A DNA stretch of 64,000 nucleotides from CAVYXZ01 sp965223835 (GTDB lineage: Bacteria; Chloroflexota; Anaerolineae; Aggregatilineales; Phototrophicaceae), in assembly GCA_965223835.1 (NCBI GenBank), contig OZ245023.1, forward strand, positions 310,001-374,000. The letters are read 5' to 3'. Numbering within the stretch: position 1 is the first letter of the stretch; each line of letters starts with the position of its first letter. Positions 44,233 through 53,803 of this stretch are shown here, one piece after another. Made by a program: the position numbers and the translations under genes. The notes under the pieces are model-generated. The model had not been told where the DNA came from. It saw only the letters and a list, made by a program, of their open reading frames with translations, and did no database searches.

Positions 44233-44976
44233 GGTGTCCCCCAAAACTGACGTGATCGATATATGGTTGTACCATACTGCCTGACAAGCTGCCTGAAGCT
44301 CACCCGGCGGCGGACTTGATCTACGAGGAATTTCTAAAGTCGTTAGTCTTTAGTCCCCAGTCTATAGTCGCCTTCAGAAATCTGCCAAGCATGTTCATCA
44401 GGCTATCAGCTAAAGACTAGAAGCTACCGACTTATGTAGATCATAGCATGATTGTCCGCCGCATGTTGTTCAGAACCATTAGCATGGCTCTGTTGGTTGT
44501 TTCCACCACCGGGCGAATACGGTGCCGCATGCTACTCCGGGGGAGATTGGGTTAACACAACGCGCTGCCAGACCGCCGTAGCAATCAGGTTTTGCGCTGT
44601 GGGTATCCCCCAACCTGCAAGCCCGTTTCGGGTGCTGCCGGTTTCCCGGCTGGCGGGTATCCGCCCGGCTGGAACGTAGTAGGTACGGCGGCAAAGTCGC
44701 CGTACCTACTGCGACTGCGATACGCGGAACACATGACCCTATTGGAATGTGCCGCTGCTTTTAGATGGTTCTACGATACGCGATTTTGGCGACGAACACA
44801 AGTTCTATCAGCGCTTACCGCCAATTTTTGGGGGGTGGATAGAAGCGAACGAGTGCGATCTATATCAGCCAAAATTCCGGAAAAAAGTAAGGTATTATTT
44901 CAGATAAACGAAAGCTCACACCATTGAAAGAGCTACATAATATGAATGGACAGACGACGCACAGAGAGGTAGAGGC
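44233..44976. other. Structured intergenic region upstream of the slipin-RT operon
   Basis: About 740 bases carry no convincing gene. One plus-strand frame of about 110 codons exists but has no ribosome binding site or family pattern. The region holds many self-complementary stretches: GGCGG-GTAT-CCGCC near 44652-44665, CCCGTTTCGGG, and the perfect hairpin at 44678-44710. It could be the leader of the slipin-RT operon, a noncoding RNA, or dispersed repeats. Confidence 0.45.
44678..44710. repeat. Perfect 13-bp inverted repeat
   Basis: AGTAGGTACGGCG (44678-44690) and CGCCGTACCTACT (44698-44710) are exact reverse complements separated by seven bases. There is no T-run, so it is not a standard terminator. 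It could be an element end or part of an RNA. Confidence 0.7.
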
Positions 44977-45492
44977 GTGATTTTCAGCAAGATCAGAGAT
45001 CCCAGGTTTATTACTGTGCGGCGCGGTGGCACGCTACAGGACGCCGATCATCGCCTGCTTGCAGTGTGGGCGGCTGATTGTGCCCAGCATGTACTGCATT
45101 ACTTTGAGGAAGTGCAACCGGGTGACGACCGTCCACGCCGGGCGATTGAGCAGGCACACGCCTGGGTACGAGATGAAGTTTCGATGACTCAAGCCCGCAC
45201 CGCTGCCGGACACGCAATGGGCGCTGCCAGAGTGTTGAGTGACGCCGCGAGGGAAGCGGCTTACGCTGCCGGACAAGCGGCGGCGGTGGCTCATGTGGCA
45301 GCTCATGAACTGGGCGCAGCGGCCTATGCGATCCGGGCTGCACGCGCAGCGGCTCCTGAAGATGAACGCATGGAGGCTGGTCGCCGGGAGTGCCAGTGGC
45401 AGCGGGCACAACTTCCCAGCGAAATCCGAGAACTTGTGCTTGACGACCAGAGACTCCGTAATGAGTACTGCTGGTTTGTATTCGATTGCTAA
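44977..45492 (+). CDS. Imm-5-like putative immunity protein
   Basis: This 171-residue helical protein starts at a GTG with a GAGG-type site. It matches the Imm-5-like immunity pattern as I recall it: LLAVWAADCAQHVLHYFEEV, DDRPRRAIEQAHAWVRDEV, then Ala-rich helices (GQAAAVAHVAAHELGAAAYA) and RRECQWQRAQLP. No toxin gene lies next to it, so it is an orphan. Such orphan proteins are common and may protect against neighbours. Confidence 0.78.
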   Translation: MIFSKIRDPRFITVRRGGTLQDADHRLLAVWAADCAQHVLHYFEEVQPGDDRPRRAIEQAHAWVRDEVSMTQARTAAGHAMGAARVLSDAAREAAYAAGQAAAVAHVAAHELGAAAYAIRAARAAAPEDERMEAGRRECQWQRAQLPSEIRELVLDDQRLRNEYCWFVFDC

Positions 45493-45713
45493 CTAGTTCG
45501 CGTTGGCGTTTCAGTACACTCCTAAATGCGCCCTACATTGAGCCTGCCCGGCCAGGCAGCAGTGACAAATGTCATGTCTTTACGTTTTTCAGTCATGTGA
45601 AAGTTTGTTGTAAGGTCACTCATTTAAAAACGATAGTGGGAGTACTGTTGATTCCTTACTAATAAAATTACAAATATCTGCAAAATGATACATGGTGTTG
45701 GGGGCAGGACCAG

Positions 45714-48700
45714 ATGGAGAATTTAGACCCGTTTAAGCAACGCTGGTCGTTGCGCTTACTTCTTATTTTCTTGTTACTTCTTTTCATCCAGATTAGCTTG
45801 ACCGTACCCGCCGCCGCCGCGCCGCTACAACAGGGCACACCGGACCAGGTTGGTGAGTGGTCGCCGCTTTATAACTGGCCGCTGGTCGCTGTTCACTCGG
45901 TCGTCCAGCCCACTGGTGAAGTGCTGGTTTGGGATGCCTGGGAAAACCCAACGCCCTCCGCCCGCCTGTGGAACCCGACCACGATGGCTTTTACGCCAGT
46001 TCCCTATGCTGATACTGCCATGTTTTGCGCCGCCATGAGCTTCTTGCCCGATGGTCGCAGCCTCGTGACCGGTGGTTATGGCGGTGTCGGCAATGTCGGT
46101 GTGGTCGATACCAATATCTTCGACTGGTCGGACAGCAGTTGGACACCAGTCGCCGATATGGCCTACCCCCGCTGGTATCCCACCACGACCACGCTCAGTG
46201 ATGGCAATGTGATTACGTTTGGTGGTGAAATCACCCCCGGTGTATTCGCGGATATTCCTGAAGTGTATGATCCAGATGCCAACACCTGGACCGAAATCCC
46301 CTCCGCTGCCAAGCCCTTCGGCGGTTTTTATCCCCAGACCTACCTGACGCCCGATGGTCGGGTATTTCTGATTAACGCCACCGATGGTATTTCCAGCTTT
46401 CTTGATCTGAATACCGGCATCTGGAGCGATCTTGGCCCGGCACCGGTACGCGGCACCTCAGTGATGTATCGTCCCGGCGAAGTCATGTCGGTCGGCGGCT
46501 CCGAAGTTGGCATGGATGACTCGACCGCCGTGATTGACCTCAACGCCCCCTCACCCGCGTGGCGCGAAACAGCGCCGATGGCCTACGCGCGGTTCCAGCA
46601 TGATGTGGTCATGATGCCCGACGGCCAGGTGATGGTGATCGGTGGCTCCGATGTTGCCAGCCTGATTTCGACCACCGGTCATCTCCAGGTGGAGATGTGG
46701 AACCCGGATACCGAAGTCTGGACCGAACTCACGCCGATGCAAAACTTGCGGATGTATCACTCCACATCCGTGCTGCTCCCCGATGGACGTGTGCTGGTGG
46801 CCGGTGGTGGCCGCCTGCCGCCGGCGGTTGATTACTTCACGGCAGAGATTTATTCACCGCCCTATCTGTTCCGGGGTCCGCGCCCCACCATCAGTAATGC
46901 CCCCACATTTACGGCGTACAATTCGCCGATAGCGATTGACACACCCGACGCGCAGGACATTGCTGCCGTGTCGATGGTTCGTTTATCCGCTGTCACCCAT
47001 TCATTCAACATGGAACAGCGCTTTATTCCGCTTAATTTCACCACCGGTGCCGGGACTGTGACGGCGACCAGCCCGATTGATGCCAACACCGCCCCGCCCG
47101 GTTACTATATGATGTTCATCCTCAACGGCAACGATGTACCATCGGTCGCGCAGATCATCCGCGTGGGTGAAGATGCGGGACAGACGAACCTGCTGCCCAT
47201 CGCCGATGCCGGTCTGGACCAGACGGTTGCCGACAATGATGGCAACGGCGTTGAAACCGTTACCCTCGATGGCTCCGGTAGCTCGGATCCCGATGGCACG
47301 ATTGTGAATTATCGCTGGCTGGAAAGCGGTGTCGAGATCGCCAATGGCGTGAGTCCAACCGCCGACTTTACCATAGGCGATCACGAAGTCACGCTGATCG
47401 TTTCGGACGATGCCGGTGCCCAGGATACGGACACGGTGAACATTCGCGTGACCAACTCGGCCAGTGTGATCGTCCAGGTGGACAGCGCCGCCGATGATGT
47501 CAACGAAGACGGTGCCGAATATAATGAGTTCGCCGGCGGTGTCTGGGTCGGGACGCGGGGCAGCCCCACCGCGAGCTATACCGGCCTGCGGTTCACGGGG
47601 GTCAATGTTCCGCCGGGTGCAACCATCATCTCGGCCATGCTGGAAGTGAACGCCGTAGATAATCAATGGCTCACCATCGAGATGGATATTGCCGGTGAAG
47701 CCGCGACCAGCAGCAACCCCTTCAGCAGCGCCGACCGCCCCTCAGACCGCACGCTGACCACGCAGAGCGTCAGCCACACATCTAACACGGGCTGGACCGC
47801 GAGTACGTGGTACGAACTGGAAGACGTAACCCCGATCATTCAGGAGATTGTCAACCAACCCGGTTGGCAAGCCAGTAACCACCTCGCCCTGATTATGCAG
47901 GGTACAGGCGGTCCGTGGGGTACGAAATATGCCAACAGTTATGAGACCAACGCACAATTAGCACCTCGCCTGATTATCGAATATGATGCTTCATCCACTG
48001 GACCCATCGCACCCGTTGCGAACGCCGGTCCCGATCAAAACCCTGTCGATGATGATGGCAATGGCACTGAAAGCGTCACGCTCGACGGCTCCGGCAGCAG
48101 CGATAGCGATGGCACCATTGTCAGCTACTCCTGGCAGGAAGGTGGTGTCGAAATCGCGACCGGTGTCAGCCCTACTGTCGATCTGGGGGTTGGCGTGCAT
48201 ACGATCTCGCTGATCGTCACCGACAATGATGGCCTGACTGACACCGACGTTGTGGTGATTACCGTCAGCGCCGAACCGGTGCCCAACGTACCGCCGGTCG
48301 CGGACGCAGGTCCCGATCAAACCGTTGTCGATAGTGATACCAGTGGTTCCGAATCGGTCATACTCGACGGCTCCGGTAGCAGCGATAGCGATGGCACCAT
48401 TGTCAGCTACTCCTGGCAGGAAGGTGGTGTCGAAATCGCCACCGGCGTCAGCCCTACTGTCGATCTGGGGGTTGGCAGTCATGTGCTGACGCTGATCGTC
48501 ACCGATAACAGCGGTGATTCCGATAGTGACACCGTTACCATCAATGTCTCCAATCCGAGTGGCTATGCAACCCTCACGCTACAGGTTGAGGCGGCAAACG
48601 ACGATGTTAATGAAGACGGCAGCGACTTCTCACCCAGCATTCCGAGTGTCTGGGTCGGTACTCGCGAAGAAGAAACGGCTAGCTACACCGGTCTGCGCTT

Positions 48701-51700
48701 CAATGACGTGACACTCCCGGCAGGCACGACGATTGTCTCGGCCATGCTGGAACTTAATTCCGCCAGTACGCAGTGGTTGTCGATTGGCATGGACATTGCT
48801 GGCGATGCGGCGGCCAACAGTGCGGCGTTTAACACCAGCGACCGGCCTTCAGACCGCACCCTCACAACGGCGCTCATCAGCCATAGCTCCAACACCGGCT
48901 GGACCGCGGGCACGTGGTACGAACTGGAAGATGTCGCCAGTGTCATTCAAGAGATCGTCAATCAACCCGGCTGGGCACCCGGCAACAGCCTGTCGCTCAT
49001 CATTCAAGGCACGGGTGGTCCCTGGGGCAGCAAATTCGCCACCAGTTATGATGGCTCACCCGGCGTCGCACCCCGCCTCGTCATCACTTACGATAGTTCA
49101 ACCACTGGGCCAGTTGCGCCGACAGCGGCAGCAGGCACCGACCAGGCCGTCACCGATGCCGATGGCAATGGCATTGAAAGCGTGACGCTGGATGGCTCCG
49201 GTAGCAGCGATAGCGACGGCACCATTGTCAGCTACTCCTGGCAGGAAGGCGGCGTCGAAATCGCCACTGGCGTCAATCCGACGTTAGATCTCGATGAAGC
49301 GGTTCACACCATCACCTTGATCGTCACCGACAATGATGGCCTGACCGACAGCGATGATGTCACGGTCACGGTGTTCCCCAACACCGCGCCAACCGCCGCC
49401 GCTGGTCCTGACCAGACGGTTGTCGATAGCGATAGCTCCGGGTCCGAATCGGTTACACTCGATGGTTCCGGCAGCAGCGATAGCGATGGCACCATTGTCA
49501 GCTACTCCTGGCAAGAAGGTGCCGTCGAAATTGCCACCGGCGTCAATCCCACCGTTGATCTGGCCGTCGGTGCCCACACCATCACGCTGGTCGTCACCGA
49601 TAATGGCGGCGCTACCGGCACCGATGATGTCGTGATTACCGTTAACGCCAATTCCGCACCAACCGCCGCCGCTGGTCCTGACCAGACGGTTGTCGATAGC
49701 GATAGCTCCGGTTCGGAATCCGTAACGCTGGATGGCTCTGGTAGCAGCGATAGCGATGGCACCATTGTCAGCTACTCGTGGCAAGAAGGCGGCATCGAAA
49801 TCGCCACCAGCGTTAATCCAACGGTTGATCTGACCGTTGGTGTACACACCATCACGCTGATTGTCACCGATGATGGCGGCGCGACCGGCACCGACGACGT
49901 GGTGATTACGGTTAGCACTGAACCGGTGCCCAATGTACCACCAACTGCTGTTGCAGGCCCCGACCAGACGGTCGCGGATGCTGATGGTTCCGGTTCCGAA
50001 TCCGTAACGCTCGATGGCTCCGGCAGCAGCGATAGCGATGGCACCATTGTCAGCTACTCCTGGCAAGAAGGCGGTGTTGAAGTCGCGACCGGTGTCAACC
50101 CCACCGTTGATCTGGCGGTTGGCACCCACACTATCACGCTGATCGTCACCGATGACGCGGCAGAAACCGATACTGACGACGTGGTGATTACGGTTAATGC
50201 CAACACCGCACCGACAGCCGCCGCTGGCAGCGACCAGACGGTTGTTGATAGCGATGATAGCGGCTCCGAAAGCGTGACGCTGGATGGCTCCGGTAGCAGC
50301 GATAGCGATGGCACCATTGTCAGCTACTCCTGGCAGGAAGGTGGTATCGAGATCGCGACTGGTGTCAACCCGGCTGTTGATCTGGCCGTCGGCACCCACA
50401 CCATCACATTGGTCGTTACCGATAATGGCGGCGCAACCGGCACGGATACCGTAGTCATCACGGTGAACAGTCCCGCCACAACGACGGACACCGTAACAGT
50501 TCAAGTGCAAAACGCCAACGATGATGTCAATGAAGATGGCTCCGTTTACTCACCGACAACGCCCAGCGTCTGGGTCGGCACTCGCAGCAGCGCGACCGAT
50601 AGCTATACTGGCCTGCGCTTCAACGGGATCACTATCCCGGCGGGTGCAACCATTGTCTCAGCCCGGCTGGAACTCCACGCTGCTGATACACAGTGGCTGA
50701 CGATTGGGGCGGACATCGCCGGTGATGCTACCGCGAACAGTGCGACCTTCAGTCCCACCGACCTGCCCTCAGATCGGCCTTTGACCAGCGCCGTCGTCGC
50801 CCATTCATCGAACACCGGCTGGACGGCTTCCACCTGGTACGAACTGGCCGATGTTGCCCCGGTGGTCCAGGAAATCATTGACCAATCCGGCTGGCAGGCG
50901 GGGAACAGTCTCTCGCTCATCTTGCATGGTACTGGCGGGGCCTGGGGCAGCAAGTTCGCCATCAGCTATGACGGTTCACCGGCCCTCGCGCCGCGCCTCG
51001 TCATCGAGTACGACGCTTCAACCGCTGGACCACAGGCACCCAACGCCGCCGCTGGCCCGGATCAGATTGCGACAGACGATGATGGCACGGGCAGTGAAGC
51101 GATCACCCTGGATGGCTCCGGCAGCAGCGATAGTGACGGCACCATTGTCAGCTACTCCTGGCAGGACGGCGGCGTTGAGATCGCCACTGGCGTCAACCCC
51201 ACCGTTGATCTGGCCGTTGGCAGCTATAGCATCACCCTGGTCGTCACTGATAATGATGGCAGTACCGATAGTGATGACTTGACCGTCAACGTGTTCCCGA
51301 ATGCACCGCCAACAGCGGCGGCAGGTCTTGACCAGGTGGTCACGGACAGCGACGACAACGGCACCGAATCCATCACGTTGGATGGTTCCGGCAGCAGCGA
51401 CAGCGACGGCACCATTGTCAGCTACTCATGGCAGGACAGTGGCGTTGAAATTGCTACGGGCGTCAACCCCACCGTTGATTTGGCGATTGGCACCTACACA
51501 CTCACTCTGCTGGTAACTGATAACGGCGGCGGCACCGCAACGGATACGGTAGGCATCATCGTCAGTGCGAATGCGCCGAGCAATGTCCCACCAACGGCGG
51601 TTGCTGGTCCTGACCAGGCGGTTACGGACAGCGATGACAGTGGCAGCGAAGCGGTGACGCTCGACGGTTCCGGCAGCAGCGATAGCGACGGCACCATTGT

Positions 51701-53159
51701 CAGCTACTCCTGGCAGGAAGGTGGTGTCGAAATCGCCACCGGCGTCAACCCCACTGTTGATCTGGCAGTTGGCATCCACGCGATTACCCTGGTGGTGACC
51801 GATGATGCTGGCGCACAGGGCACCGATTCCGTAGTGGTCGTGGTACAAAGCCCTGCCGGTGGCGGCAACACCGTCACCGTGCAGATCACCAGCCCGACCG
51901 ATGATGTCAACGAAGATGGGTCGGACTATACTGAGTTCTCAGCGGAAGTCTGGGTTGGGAATAAGGCATCGCTCACGGCGAGTTATACCGGTCTGCGCTT
52001 CACGGGTGTGAATATCCCGCCGGGCGCGGTCATCACCTCGGCGGAACTGGAACTCCATGCGGCGTCGACGCAATGGCTGACGATTGGGCTGGACCTCTCT
52101 GGTGAAGCCGCTGCGAACAGCGCACCGTTCACTGTTGGCGACCGGCCTTCACAGCGAACGCTCACCACCGCGACCATCAATCACAACTCGAACAGCCAGT
52201 GGGTCGCCGGGACGTGGTACACCTTTGAAGATGTTGCCGCGATTGTCCAGGAGATCGTCAATCAACCCGGTTGGCAGTCGGGCAACAGTCTGGCGCTCAT
52301 CATGAACGGTACGGGTGGAGCCTGGGGCAGTAAACACGCGACAACCTATGAAATGTCCGCTGCTGAAGCCGCCCGCCTGGTCATCACCTATGAAGCAGGT
52401 GCCGGCCCGGCACAACTGGCTGCACCGCCAGCACCGGCAGTAAAACAACAACCAGCTGACCCGGTCGCGACACCGGAGCCAACTGAAGCGACGGTCGAGC
52501 CAACACCAGAGCCAATTGAGGAATCACCGGAAGCGACGGTCGAGCCGACACCGGAGCCGCCGACACCCAATGTTGCGCCGACGGCCAATGCCGGTGCGGA
52601 CCAATCTGTTGAAGATGCTGATGGCAGTGGCAGTGAAGCGGTCACGCTGGATGGCTCTGGCAGCGGCGATAGCGATGGTAGCATTGTCAGCTACTCGTGG
52701 CAGGTCGCGGGTGCGGAAATCGCTAGCGGTGTGAATCCGACGGTTGATCTGGTCGTTGGCACGCATGACATCACATTGGTCGTCACCGATGATGCTGGTG
52801 ATACCGCATCTGACAACGTGACGATCACGGTAAACGCGCCGCCACCACCGCCCAACTCCCCGCCAACGGCAAATGCTGGCGGGGACCAAGCCACCGAAGA
52901 CAGTGATGGCGATGGCACCGAAGCCGTGACGCTGGATGGCTCCGGCAGCGGCGATAGCGACGGCAGCATTGTCAGCTATTCGTGGCAGGTCTCGGGCGCA
53001 GAAATTGCGACTGGACCTAATCCGACGGTTGATCTGGCGGTTGGCACGCATGACATCACATTGATCGTCACCGATGATGCTGATGATACCGGGTCTGATA
53101 GCGTAACCATCACCGTGACGGCCCCGGTCACCGCCAGCCTGGTCCAGTTTGTGACATAA
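45714..53159 (+). CDS. Giant secreted copper radical oxidase with PKD and jelly-roll modules
   Basis: The 2481-residue protein has a signal peptide (residues 1-36). Residues 45-490 are a kelch-type galactose oxidase/glyoxal oxidase-like domain with a DUF1929-like end. All copper and radical residues align: Cys105 (MFCAAM), Tyr155 (RWYPTTT), Tyr348-His349 (RMYHSTS) and His429 (VTHSFNMEQR). Then come 13 PKD domains and four modules of about 180 residues (each starting near ANDDVNEDGS) in the order PKD1, J1, PKD2-3, J2, PKD4-8, J3, PKD9-11, J4, a Pro/Glu linker and PKD12-13. There is no C-terminal anchor. It probably oxidises a primary alcohol or aldehyde of a glycan and makes H2O2. The PKD DNA is highly repetitive. 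Confidence 0.9.
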   Translation: MENLDPFKQRWSLRLLLIFLLLLFIQISLTVPAAAAPLQQGTPDQVGEWSPLYNWPLVAVHSVVQPTGEVLVWDAWENPTPSARLWNPTTMAFTPVPYADTAMFCAAMSFLPDGRSLVTGGYGGVGNVGVVDTNIFDWSDSSWTPVADMAYPRWYPTTTTLSDGNVITFGGEITPGVFADIPEVYDPDANTWTEIPSAAKPFGGFYPQTYLTPDGRVFLINATDGISSFLDLNTGIWSDLGPAPVRGTSVMYRPGEVMSVGGSEVGMDDSTAVIDLNAPSPAWRETAPMAYARFQHDVVMMPDGQVMVIGGSDVASLISTTGHLQVEMWNPDTEVWTELTPMQNLRMYHSTSVLLPDGRVLVAGGGRLPPAVDYFTAEIYSPPYLFRGPRPTISNAPTFTAYNSPIAIDTPDAQDIAAVSMVRLSAVTHSFNMEQRFIPLNFTTGAGTVTATSPIDANTAPPGYYMMFILNGNDVPSVAQIIRVGEDAGQTNLLPIADAGLDQTVADNDGNGVETVTLDGSGSSDPDGTIVNYRWLESGVEIANGVSPTADFTIGDHEVTLIVSDDAGAQDTDTVNIRVTNSASVIVQVDSAADDVNEDGAEYNEFAGGVWVGTRGSPTASYTGLRFTGVNVPPGATIISAMLEVNAVDNQWLTIEMDIAGEAATSSNPFSSADRPSDRTLTTQSVSHTSNTGWTASTWYELEDVTPIIQEIVNQPGWQASNHLALIMQGTGGPWGTKYANSYETNAQLAPRLIIEYDASSTGPIAPVANAGPDQNPVDDDGNGTESVTLDGSGSSDSDGTIVSYSWQEGGVEIATGVSPTVDLGVGVHTISLIVTDNDGLTDTDVVVITVSAEPVPNVPPVADAGPDQTVVDSDTSGSESVILDGSGSSDSDGTIVSYSWQEGGVEIATGVSPTVDLGVGSHVLTLIVTDNSGDSDSDTVTINVSNPSGYATLTLQVEAANDDVNEDGSDFSPSIPSVWVGTREEETASYTGLRFNDVTLPAGTTIVSAMLELNSASTQWLSIGMDIAGDAAANSAAFNTSDRPSDRTLTTALISHSSNTGWTAGTWYELEDVASVIQEIVNQPGWAPGNSLSLIIQGTGGPWGSKFATSYDGSPGVAPRLVITYDSSTTGPVAPTAAAGTDQAVTDADGNGIESVTLDGSGSSDSDGTIVSYSWQEGGVEIATGVNPTLDLDEAVHTITLIVTDNDGLTDSDDVTVTVFPNTAPTAAAGPDQTVVDSDSSGSESVTLDGSGSSDSDGTIVSYSWQEGAVEIATGVNPTVDLAVGAHTITLVVTDNGGATGTDDVVITVNANSAPTAAAGPDQTVVDSDSSGSESVTLDGSGSSDSDGTIVSYSWQEGGIEIATSVNPTVDLTVGVHTITLIVTDDGGATGTDDVVITVSTEPVPNVPPTAVAGPDQTVADADGSGSESVTLDGSGSSDSDGTIVSYSWQEGGVEVATGVNPTVDLAVGTHTITLIVTDDAAETDTDDVVITVNANTAPTAAAGSDQTVVDSDDSGSESVTLDGSGSSDSDGTIVSYSWQEGGIEIATGVNPAVDLAVGTHTITLVVTDNGGATGTDTVVITVNSPATTTDTVTVQVQNANDDVNEDGSVYSPTTPSVWVGTRSSATDSYTGLRFNGITIPAGATIVSARLELHAADTQWLTIGADIAGDATANSATFSPTDLPSDRPLTSAVVAHSSNTGWTASTWYELADVAPVVQEIIDQSGWQAGNSLSLILHGTGGAWGSKFAISYDGSPALAPRLVIEYDASTAGPQAPNAAAGPDQIATDDDGTGSEAITLDGSGSSDSDGTIVSYSWQDGGVEIATGVNPTVDLAVGSYSITLVVTDNDGSTDSDDLTVNVFPNAPPTAAAGLDQVVTDSDDNGTESITLDGSGSSDSDGTIVSYSWQDSGVEIATGVNPTVDLAIGTYTLTLLVTDNGGGTATDTVGIIVSANAPSNVPPTAVAGPDQAVTDSDDSGSEAVTLDGSGSSDSDGTIVSYSWQEGGVEIATGVNPTVDLAVGIHAITLVVTDDAGAQGTDSVVVVVQSPAGGGNTVTVQITSPTDDVNEDGSDYTEFSAEVWVGNKASLTASYTGLRFTGVNIPPGAVITSAELELHAASTQWLTIGLDLSGEAAANSAPFTVGDRPSQRTLTTATINHNSNSQWVAGTWYTFEDVAAIVQEIVNQPGWQSGNSLALIMNGTGGAWGSKHATTYEMSAAEAARLVITYEAGAGPAQLAAPPAPAVKQQPADPVATPEPTEATVEPTPEPIEESPEATVEPTPEPPTPNVAPTANAGADQSVEDADGSGSEAVTLDGSGSGDSDGSIVSYSWQVAGAEIASGVNPTVDLVVGTHDITLVVTDDAGDTASDNVTITVNAPPPPPNSPPTANAGGDQATEDSDGDGTEAVTLDGSGSGDSDGSIVSYSWQVSGAEIATGPNPTVDLAVGTHDITLIVTDDADDTGSDSVTITVTAPVTASLVQFVT
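48001..53140 (+). repeat. Tandem PKD-domain repeat arrays within the oxidase gene
   Basis: PKD-coding blocks recur with a period of about 260-290 bases at 48.0-48.56, 49.12-50.47, 51.04-51.86 and 52.57-53.14 kb, broken up by the jelly-roll modules. Many carry nearly identical DNA around GGCACCATTGTCAGCTACTC. The conservation at the base level, beyond the protein, points to recent duplication or gene conversion. Confidence 0.85.
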
Positions 53160-53169
53160 GGAGGTTTTG

Positions 53170-53727
53170 ATGCGCAACCGACGCTATCTCATGCTCGTTT
53201 TCATCGTTGTACTGGCCCTGCCGACTTCGTTGTTGCAAGCGCATCACGATCAGCTTTGCCAGAACGATTTTTACCAGCGCACGTTTGATACCCTCGTCCA
53301 ATACGCCGAAATCGGCAAGTCGGCCATTGGCAATGGCGATGCGGCGGGGGCGTTGAATGCCGTCAGCAGTATCCGCCAGATCACGGCAACGGTTCAGGCA
53401 CTGTGTACGGGCCTGTCCTTCAGCAGCGATACCGATGGTATGACCGGTACACTGGGTCCCGTGCAGATTCCGCTGGGCATTTATCAGGCGAATTTGCGCA
53501 CCAATGGCGACATCACCATTCAGGTGACGCCGGTTGATGGTGAGTGCAGCGCCGCGCCGCTCTTCGATCTCAGCAGCGGTCAGGCCATCGCGCCCGTCGG
53601 TGCCAATGTGATCTTCCAGTCAGCAGAATGCATCGCGCTGGTGGAGGTAGTCAACGCCACCGACCCCTGGTCACTGCAATTCGAACGGCTAAATATCGAC
53701 GAGAATTTGCTGCTGGAAGGCAACTAA
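53170..53727 (+). CDS. Secreted protein of unknown function, coupled to the oxidase gene
   Basis: The protein has 185 residues from the ATG with an excellent AAGGAGG site. It carries a signal peptide (RYLMLVFIVVLALPTSLLQA) and four cysteines. A helical N-terminal half (NDFYQRTFDTLVQYAEIGKS) is followed by a beta domain (GPVQIPLGIYQANLRTNGDITI). It begins ten bases after the oxidase stop and is surely in the same operon, so it may be a partner or a chaperone of the oxidase. No family is recognised. Confidence 0.75.
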   Translation: MRNRRYLMLVFIVVLALPTSLLQAHHDQLCQNDFYQRTFDTLVQYAEIGKSAIGNGDAAGALNAVSSIRQITATVQALCTGLSFSSDTDGMTGTLGPVQIPLGIYQANLRTNGDITIQVTPVDGECSAAPLFDLSSGQAIAPVGANVIFQSAECIALVEVVNATDPWSLQFERLNIDENLLLEGN

Positions 53728-53803
53728 TTGCTAAAGCGGGCGTGTCCATTCGTAATTGTGAAAAATCAAGCGCTCCCATGAGCGAATGGTCACGTTCTGT
53801 CCA

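Noticed and set aside
44592..44927. Plus-strand frame of about 110 codons upstream of the Imm-5-like gene
   Set aside because: No ribosome binding site, unusual composition (Pro/Arg/Gly-rich then mixed), and it overlaps the inverted repeat.
49284..50510. Long minus-strand reading frame (408 codons) antisense to the oxidase
   Set aside because: It is caused by the repetitive, codon-biased PKD DNA; other antisense frames of the same gene behave likewise, and none has a ribosome binding site or family pattern.
48001..53140. Regular repeats that might be read as a CRISPR array
   Set aside because: The repeat unit is about 270 bases, is coding, and translates to PKD domains.
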